From: Absidia repens
Taxonomy: Eukaryota > Mucoromycota > Mucoromycetes > Mucorales > Cunninghamellaceae
Direction of reading: 5' to 3'
DNA: 64,000 nucleotides
NCBI GenBank assembly: GCA_002105175.1
Contig: MCGE01000009.1
Coordinates: forward strand, 992,001-1,056,000
Within the stretch, counting starts at the first letter, position 1; each line of letters opens with the position of its first letter. The notes below the pieces were generated by a model. It was given only the letters and a program-made list of their open reading frames with translations, made no database searches and was not told the origin of the DNA. Position numbers and translations under genes: made by a program. Of this stretch, positions 57,707 through 64,000 are shown one piece after another.

Positions 57707-59002
57707 ATGGATCAAAATCGCGACGAACCTATTGTTAAACGACAAAAGGCGGAAGAGGAATCATCGTCTATAGTGGATGAAACTGCAACCGATCAAGTCA
57801 ATGATCAATCTCTCGAGACTGACAATCAGGATAGATACTCAGCTGAAGATCTTGCACTTGGCGAAAGTCTGATCAAGGCGGTGATTGCTGGTGACTTGGA
57901 ACAGATCAAGCTGTTGGTGGATGAAAAAAATGCTGATATTTGTTTTGACGCTACTGAACAAGGACGCACGCCACTCCATTATGCGGCAGAAGCTGGTCAC
58001 TTGGCGGTGGTGGAATACCTGCTGTCCGAAAGACATCCTTACAATATGGTCGACAAGGCTGAAGTAACGGCGGGTGAGCTTGCTCGGAAGAATGGTCACA
58101 AGGATATCTACGAACGCTTAGTAAATGAAGGTGTACGGTCAGAACTGGTGATTCGCGCCATGAAAAACGCTTTTGAACGACAAGAAGCTGACGAAGATGA
58201 TGGTGCTATTACTGTTATCCCCAACGAAGAATATCTGCAACAGAAACTACATTACGATGACAACAAATTGATGGATGCGAATAACGATGCTGTTATGATG
58301 GGTTGGGAAGGGCCTTTGATGGTAGAGCACGCCAAGGTCATGTGTCCAAAGGAAGGCCTAGATGTCTTAAACGTGGGATTCGGCCTCGGTTTGATTGATA
58401 TGGAGTTGCAGAAATACAAGCCCCGTCATCATTATATCATTGAAGCTCACCCTGATGTTTTTGCGCACATGAAGAAACTGGGATGGGATCAGAAGCCTGG
58501 TGTTACTATTTTGTTTGGTCGATGGCAAGATGTTGTACCTACTCTGACGAATACTTTCGATGGAATCTTTTTTGACACTTATGGTGGTAAGTCGAGCTGA
58601 AAAAGGAAAAAGGATGTGCAGATACTAATGAAACCATTATAGAATTTTATGATGATCTTCGAGCCTTCCACGATGCTGTACCTAACATTTTGAATACCGA
58701 TGGGATCTACACTTGGTTCAATGGATTAGGTGCCACAAATCAATTCTTCCATGATATATATTGTCGAGTATCCGAAGTCGATCTACGTGAATTTGGGTTG
58801 GATACTGAGTATGTTGAAATGGAAATTCCTACTGCTGATGAAAAGGGTGTATGGGATGGAGTACGACAAAGGTAAGATGCGTAACATGGTTGGTGAATTT
58901 ATTTTAGAGATACTAAATTACTATTATTATTATTATTATTATTATCATAGATACTGGGCTTTAGACAAATATTATTTACCTATTTGCAAATTTTTACAAT
59001 AA
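57707..59002 (+). CDS. RMT2: Protein arginine N5-methyltransferase Rmt2
   Basis: Three exons, 57707-58586, 58643-58871 and 58951-59002, give 386 aa, near the ~410 of yeast Rmt2. There is an acidic N terminus, then ankyrin-like repeats at ~48-145 (TEQGRTPLHYAAEAGHLAVVEYLL, ELARKNGHKDIYERLVNEG). The methyltransferase domain follows: MMGWEGPLMVEHAKVMCPKEGLDVLNVGFGLGLIDMEL (SAM motif I), HHYIIEAHPDVFAHM, GRWQDVVPTL, FDGIFFDTYGEFYDDLRAFHD, and the typical C-terminal RYWALDKYYLPICKF. It methylates the delta nitrogen of arginine; ribosomal protein uL11/Rpl12 is the known yeast substrate. The stop codon lies within an AATAAA (58998-59003). Confidence 0.95.
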
Positions 59003-59003
59003 A
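58998..59003 (+). terminator. AATAAA overlapping the RMT2 stop codon
   Basis: The TAA stop (59000-59002) is the inner part of AATAAA. A signal this early would give a 3' UTR of only ~10-30 nt, which may matter as the next gene starts 186 bp on. Confidence 0.45.
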
Positions 59004-59109
59004 AACATTTCTTATTTTTTATGACCTTCCCGTATTTTATGTATGTCTGTTTTTATGCGAGCAGATGGATGGCGGAACGGATTGGAGGGGAATTGGGATT
59101 GGGCGGTGT

Positions 59110-59145
<36 letters not shown>

Positions 59146-59187
59146 GGCCGCCGATCTGGTGTATTCTCTTTCTCGTCTTCAAAAGTA

Positions 59188-60054
59188 ATGACAACTGGGT
59201 TAGCGTTTTTTGATATTTACCTCAAACATTTATCAAATCCTACAACTATTCCTCAGCGACATGCGGACACTCTTTCAATACACCAAAACCAAAAACATAT
59301 ACCTACTGGCTATAAACTCACTCGACACATTGTAAGGTCCTTACGTCCATCGTCTCCGCCAACTTCACCAGCAAATAACACCAATGACAACTCAAGATTA
59401 TTACGACTACCGCCTGGATTATGGCTCATTATTCTAAGGCATCTACCACTCAGTCAAATTCCAGAATTGAACTTGGTTTGCCGGGCTCTTTCATGTATTG
59501 TCCGCTACAAGAGCGGCTTTTGGTTCAACACACAAAAGATTATGTTTCCAACTTGCTCTGATCCGATTTCTCTGGTCGACGGCACGACAGTCCTGGAATT
59601 CTTGACAAAAGTTGAATGGGCATCTTACACCGTTGTGAAGGAAAGCTTTGGAAAAGCATGCGACTTCTGCTATCAAGGAAGACATTTGACTGCAGCCAAG
59701 CACGGGTGTTCTGCTGTTCTCCCAGTCACTGTAGTAGACGATACACGTTCTGACACAAATGGATTTCAACGAAAACAACACATATACCTTTGCCTCCCAT
59801 GTCGACTTCGTCATTTTCATGCTTATCCCGAAATTGAACCCTATCTTCAGGACAATCATCTCACTTTATCCTATGACGAAGCAACACGAAAATATCTCCT
59901 ACCGAAGAGTCCCAACAATTGCACGATGCTGGAAATCGATGCTATTAAGCTTGGAAGGCAAATTCATGGCGGTGACATAGGTATATCTGCTGAGCGGCTT
60001 CGTGGATTGTATGGTGGTACTGGAGCTGCTGCAAATCTGCCTCGAAACACTTAA
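59188..60054 (+). CDS. F-box protein with a Cys/His-rich (possible zinc) segment
   Basis: Intronless, 288 aa from the ATG at 59188; the frame is open further upstream, but that part reads through a T-run of ~26 and is not protein-like. The F-box is at ~73-113 (LRLPPGLWLIILRHLPLSQIPELNLVCRALSCIVRYKSGFWF), so it is probably the substrate receptor of an SCF ubiquitin ligase. Behind it, C158-x2-C161, C174, C202-x2-C205 and H209/H211 could bind zinc. No LRR, WD40 or kelch repeats are present; the substrate is unknown. Tandem with RMT2, 186 bp after its stop. AATAAA at 60179-60184. Confidence 0.85.
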   Translation: MTTGLAFFDIYLKHLSNPTTIPQRHADTLSIHQNQKHIPTGYKLTRHIVRSLRPSSPPTSPANNTNDNSRLLRLPPGLWLIILRHLPLSQIPELNLVCRALSCIVRYKSGFWFNTQKIMFPTCSDPISLVDGTTVLEFLTKVEWASYTVVKESFGKACDFCYQGRHLTAAKHGCSAVLPVTVVDDTRSDTNGFQRKQHIYLCLPCRLRHFHAYPEIEPYLQDNHLTLSYDEATRKYLLPKSPNNCTMLEIDAIKLGRQIHGGDIGISAERLRGLYGGTGAAANLPRNT

Positions 60055-60739
60055 AACCCTCACTGGCTACCTTCTATGAGCAAGGACAAGGAATTGTATT
60101 TTAGAATGAACAGCTAGCATAGTTTAGTTTAGTGTAAGATAGTTTAGTAATTTTATATTACCTATATTCAAATTTAGAAATAAAAATCATATAAAACAAT
60201 TGTATCATTTTATTTGGGATTTATTGATGGATTTGCGATATCATTCGAAAAATAGGAGGGAATGGGATATATACTGAAAATGTAATGTGCAGAGATAGAT
60301 AGTAAACGTTACATAACTGAATTTGGTTTTGTTAATGGAGTTTGGAGAATATATCGATATCTGTATAGGTAGTAGGTACATACATCAGAATAAAATCGTT
60401 TGGGAAGACAGGGTAATATGAACAGTCATACATTGGGAGAAGAGCTTTTGCAGGTGGTACTTGGGTGGATAACTTCAATATAGATATAATGAACTGGATA
60501 AATACAGAGGGTATAGTTTAATAGAGGCTCTAATATTTTATAGGAAAATGCTAATTTGACGTCACGGTCTCAGTCAACTAACATAAATGATAGAGCGAGA
60601 ATAGGATCACGTTTGATAATAAGTGACCTAGAACCACTGGTTTGCGGGCGGAAGAATAGCTTTAGCGGGTGGACTAGAAAGTAGCTATCTGATATGACAT
60701 TAACGAAACAGCGATATTTCTCACGGTATAATTGGTCAT
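60055..60739. other. 3' flank of the F-box gene and repeat-like sequence
   Basis: After the F-box polyadenylation signal the sequence becomes AT-rich, with fragments resembling upstream parts of R1 (TTTTATAGGAAAATGC at ~60537, compare ~63462). No gene. Confidence 0.4.
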
Positions 60740-61241
60740 ATAAACGTATTGGTAGACACTAAAACTAAAAGCGCGAGATTCATTGTAACAAAGAACCTGA
60801 TGGAGGGAAATGGAGGGAGAAGATTTTTGAAGAATGGGTGACACTAATCTAAATAGACAACTGTAAAAAGGCAGCTAATGCACTGTACAAGACATGAGAA
60901 AGACAAATGGGATATCTTTGACTGCAACATAAAATGGATGGTAGTAAAAAGGAGATCTATTCGACATGAGAAAGAATAATGCGAAATTTTTCATAGAATC
61001 AAGTTAAGATAGGTATATTTTATTCAGATGTAGATACAAACTTTTGACAAGCTAACGCTAAACTAATCTAATGAAAGTTCCAAAAAGACAAAGAATGGTA
61101 TTCCCAAATCCTGAATCCGAAATGAAAGGGTTTCCCCATGCATCTCGTAATACCTGAGCTGAAAACCTTCTAAACTAGTCCTGACACTAATCCTAGTTGA
61201 GCATCACCTCATTGAGATCAATGAAATGGCGGTGACTTGGG

Positions 61242-61272
<31 letters not shown>

Positions 61273-61320
61273 GAAAGGAAGGAGGGAAAAAAAGAAGAAA
61301 AAAAAAAAGGCTTTAAAAGG
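60740..61320 (-). repeat. Dispersed repeat R1, copy c
   Basis: Same block order as 30610-31243: GGTAGACACTAAAACTAAAAG, CATTGTAACAAAGAACC, GATCTATTCGACATGAGAAAG, TATTTTATTCAGATGTAGATAC, the core (61116-61133, one mismatch), AAAACCTTCTAAACTAG, and an A/G-rich tract (61239-61308) in the place of the A-runs. The CACGTG end is not recognisable here. Confidence 0.75.
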
Positions 61321-62023
61321 CATATTCAAACAGCGATTGAATCACAAAATTGAAATGAAAATTGAAAATTTGACATTATACGTGAATCGCACCATATAGG
61401 TATAATATGAATATCAAAAGGGGGAGGGATATAAATACATTAACACACATTTAGTTGCATGGTGCAAGCAAAAACAAAGTGATTACAATATGTACAGGGC
61501 GTTTATTTCTTTAATCAATTTGAATTTTGGCCCATCTGCGTTCCATTCCATCTCGAGTCTTCCCTGCATAAAGAGATATTAGCTTGTTGCGTCAAAGAGA
61601 TTATCGTCGTCCATAATTAGAAATAAAATCGGTTGAGTTTCTAATCGAGTGATAGTCGAATAAGATCTGTGACTAGATTCAAAATTAAGCTATTTTATAT
61701 CCATATATATTATACATATATCAAACATTATACAGTAATATGCTAACAGTAGGTCCTCCCGAGGATAATTGCGTGGAAAAAAAACCCGGCGACAGAAAAT
61801 TCCCTCCAAATGGAGGACAAATAAAAAAAAATTGATCCGCTATCCTGAATAACTTGATCGGTAAATATATAAAAAAAAATGGTCAAGATTTTTTTATTTT
61901 TTCACTGATGATACAAAGATATCGAAAAAGTATATATGAATTGCCCAACCATTATTTTAAAATAAAAATTTCAGCTTTTGAGATTTCACCACTTCAAAAA
62001 CAAAAACAAAAAGAAATTATCTA
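61321..62023. other. Upstream region of the GPI-protein gene
   Basis: AT-rich, no supported gene. A splice-acceptor-like TTTATGCAG followed on the minus strand by a 17-codon open run ending in TAA (61515-61565) and AATAAA-like sequence was considered and not called. Confidence 0.4.
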
Positions 62024-63199
62024 ATGCGCCCTAGTCGCTTTATTTCAATCATCAGTGTCATTGCCCTTGTGGTCTCAGGTATATAACCACACACACAGAC
62101 ATATATATATATATATATATATATATAACATATATTTTAATAAAGTGTCATTAACAGAATTCTTTTTTTTCTTGACATTGTCCTAGTCGAGTTAACTGAG
62201 GCGAAGGCTAACATTTATGCGGATGATGGATTAGTTTCTACAACAACAGTCACAACTACAAAGTATGGAAAAGCAACTGGTGTTCCTAAAGTAATTGACA
62301 AGGCGCCAAAATCTGAAGATAAAGATGTTGGTACCCATAGCCGCGATAGAGACAAAAATAATGAATATCACACCACAATCCATTACACAGACAGTGCGCC
62401 AAGTATCACCGAAGCAACTTCCATTCATCATGTCACTGAAACACATAGACCTGCGACTGCACCTAGTAATATTATTAGTGTTACCGTTCAACCTCCCGTC
62501 CAATCTGCACCTGCATTATCTACTAGCACTAACACGAAAGAAGAAGTAATCATCAAGACGAAAACAAAAAAACATAAGACCAAATCAAAAATTAAGAGCA
62601 CGGCCACCGCTGTATCTCACTCTTCCAGCAGCAGTCGTAGTGCCTTAGGTGTGAAAGAAATTCACACTGCTTCCACCTCTCGCTCAGTCGTCTCTATTTC
62701 CAACTCTGTACCTACAGTCGGGGTAGCCACCTCTAGTGGAATGCGTTCACTCGTTCCTAAAAATCCTGCTAATATGGCTAGTGTCAGTAGTAAAGTTGCC
62801 ACCGTCAGCAGGAAAATGGCTAGTGCTTCTTCTAGTAGCAGTCAACTCACTGCTCCTACGGCAACGAAAAAGTCATCGTCCCCATCCCTAGCATTATCCT
62901 CGGGTAATACTTCAGTGGTAGCTTCTTCTTCTCCTCCTTCTTCAGTTTCGGCCTTGGTCTCCTCCACAAACTTGCCCACTGCATTAGCCTCGCCACCTCC
63001 CGCTCCCTCATCGTCAGCACAGTCATCACCAGCGGCAACAATCAAGCCTTCGTCGTCATCAGCTGATGTAAACAACGTGAATAATAAAAAGGTGGGACCA
63101 TCTAGTAGCCCATCGTCCGCTAATACTGGCCAATCTGACAAATCGATTAATCGCTCTCTTGCCTTGACTTGTATTATCGCCGCTGTTGTTGTATTTTGA
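62024..63199 (+). CDS. Ser/Thr-rich GPI-anchored cell-wall/surface protein
   Basis: Two exons, 62024-62078 and 62187-63199, give 355 aa. The N-terminal signal peptide (MRPSRFISIISVIALVVSG) is split from the body by the intron. The mature part is ~35% Ser/Thr with many Ala/Pro, so heavily O-mannosylated in all likelihood. A basic patch (KTKTKKHKTKSKIKS) lies near residue 190. It ends in a hydrophobic stretch with no charged tail (LALTCIIAAVVVF), preceded by small residues, the pattern of a GPI-attachment signal. No enzymatic domain. The intron carries a TA repeat. Family cannot be named; low-complexity proteins of this type build or coat the fungal wall. Confidence 0.83.
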
Positions 63200-63539
63200 A
63201 TTGTCGGTGCCCCAGAATTTTTTTTTTTTTTTCCATCTCGAACCCCTCCCCCCCTTTTTTTTATTATTAAAGAATTAGTAACTATTATTATGACACAGGA
63301 GCAGGAGTCGACAAAAAATAAAAAATTACCCCACGCAGAATTTATTGGAAAATTACTGACTCACTGAAAATAAAGGGTTCAATTTTACCGCGACGTACTA
63401 CACCGATAGTTAGCCATTCAAACGACTGTAAAATAGCCCTAGTGGGTGAATTATAAATCAGGCGTTTTATAGGAAATGCAAAAGAGGACACAATAACGGT
63501 TTTAAATATTCATGTAATGAATGGGTCAGAGGATAATGA
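63200..63539. other. 3' flank of the GPI-protein gene
   Basis: T-run and C-run at 63220-63263, ATTATTAAAG, then AT-rich sequence. No gene. Confidence 0.4.
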
Positions 63540-64000
63540 ACAAAAATACATATTTTACTGAAGCATAGTGGTAGATACTAAAACTAAAGAAGAAGGGTCA
63601 TTGTAACAAGAGATACAAAGGAAGGATCTATTGGAGGGAAGAAGATATTAGAGGAAGCATGAGGTTGAATAAAGTAAAATTTGAAGAACGGTCTACATTA
63701 ATCTACAGGGAGAAATGTGAAATGGGAGCCAATATATATTAAACTAGGTATGAGAAAAACTGAAGGAACATCTGTGACTGAAGCACAGCATCGGCCAGCA
63801 CAGATGGTAATCTCAAAGTAGATGGTAATCTCAAAGTAGAGAGTCTAAAGAATGTTCCAATATTCTAAAGCGATGATGGTAAAAAAAAGGATCTAGTTCC
63901 CTGTGCAAGACATGAAAGAGAATAAAAGACACTGTGATAGAAAATGAACATTTGCAAGAGAGATCTTTATTACATCATGCGAAAGGGATCTATTGCACAA
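63540..64000 (-). repeat. R1 outer module, copy d, cut by the window edge
   Basis: TTTTACTGAAGCATAGTGG, ACTAAAACTAAAG, CATTGTAACAAGAG, GGAAGGATCTATTGG, later GATCTAGTTCCCTGTGCAAG and GGGATCTATTGCACAA at the very end. A direct duplication of ATGGTAATCTCAAAGTAG occurs at 63805-63841. Confidence 0.7.

Noticed and set aside
61515..61565. Acceptor-like TTTATGCAG followed by a short open run RDGMERRWAKIQID-stop on the minus strand
   Set aside because: I could not find an upstream exon that joins in frame; MDDDNLFDAT nearby stops at once. May be a decayed last exon, not enough to annotate.
1..64000. CRISPR arrays, operons, bacterial insertion sequences, secondary-metabolite cluster
   Set aside because: No regularly spaced repeats, no polycistronic layout and no backbone synthase genes; the DNA is plainly eukaryotic with spliceosomal introns.

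Overview
This window looks like nuclear DNA of an early-diverging, Mucoromycota-type fungus. Three things point there: intron-dense genes with many 50-100 bp GT-AG introns, AT-rich intergenic DNA full of poly(A)/poly(T) runs, and a gene set typical of filamentous fungi (Zn2Cys6 regulator, KCH potassium channel, Rmt2, perilipin, GPI-anchored wall protein). I can support 20 protein genes (one cut by the left edge), one tRNA-Val(CAC), one decayed hAT transposon and several families of dispersed repeats. I rebuilt the exon structures by hand. Reading frames close exactly for every gene given a full model, so those models are fairly firm. Homology calls rest on motif recognition, not on a search.

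Layout. 0-3 kb: start of a GDSL/SGNH esterase and a peroxisomal Pcs60-type acyl-CoA synthetase. 3-6 kb: no gene, two inverted copies of a repeat (R2). 6-16 kb: Zn2Cys6 regulator, kelch membrane protein, type II glycosyltransferase-like protein and the SNARE Bet1. 16-17.1 kb: repeat R1 with a TC microsatellite. 17.9-30 kb: the densest stretch, with ATP synthase subunit d, a BAR-SH3 protein, V-ATPase subunit a, TFIIIC subunit Tfc1 and a mitochondrial EMAPII-like tRNA-binding protein. 30-37 kb: another R1 copy, tRNA-Val and a nest of mutually related AT-rich repeats just downstream of it. 37-49 kb: KCH1, steryl-ester-hydrolase-type lipase, glucosidase II beta, perilipin and an ELM1/DUF1022 protein. 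49-57.6 kb: gene-poor, with a hAT relic, a GC-rich double-hairpin island and one unrecognised coiled-coil gene. 57.7-64 kb: RMT2, an F-box protein, a GPI-anchored Ser/Thr-rich protein and more R1 sequence.

The genes do not form a pathway cluster. There are loose themes: lipid droplets (lipase and perilipin 3 kb apart), endomembrane traffic and acidification (BET1, VPH1, BAR-SH3, GTB1), and mitochondria (ATP7, the EMAPII-like protein). Two divergent promoters are compact, BAR-SH3/VPH1 (285 bp) and lipase/GTB1 (243 bp).

The most unusual observations are: two 7-nt microexons in adjacent genes, one of which supplies a zinc-ligand cysteine of the Zn2Cys6 cluster; a BET1 start codon apparently split by an intron; a recurring TTCAAA-n-CCCG motif 75-140 bp upstream of at least six gene starts; and a repeat family (seven cores in 64 kb) whose long copies start with that same motif fused to CACGTG and carry AATAAA signals, as if they were small transcription units.
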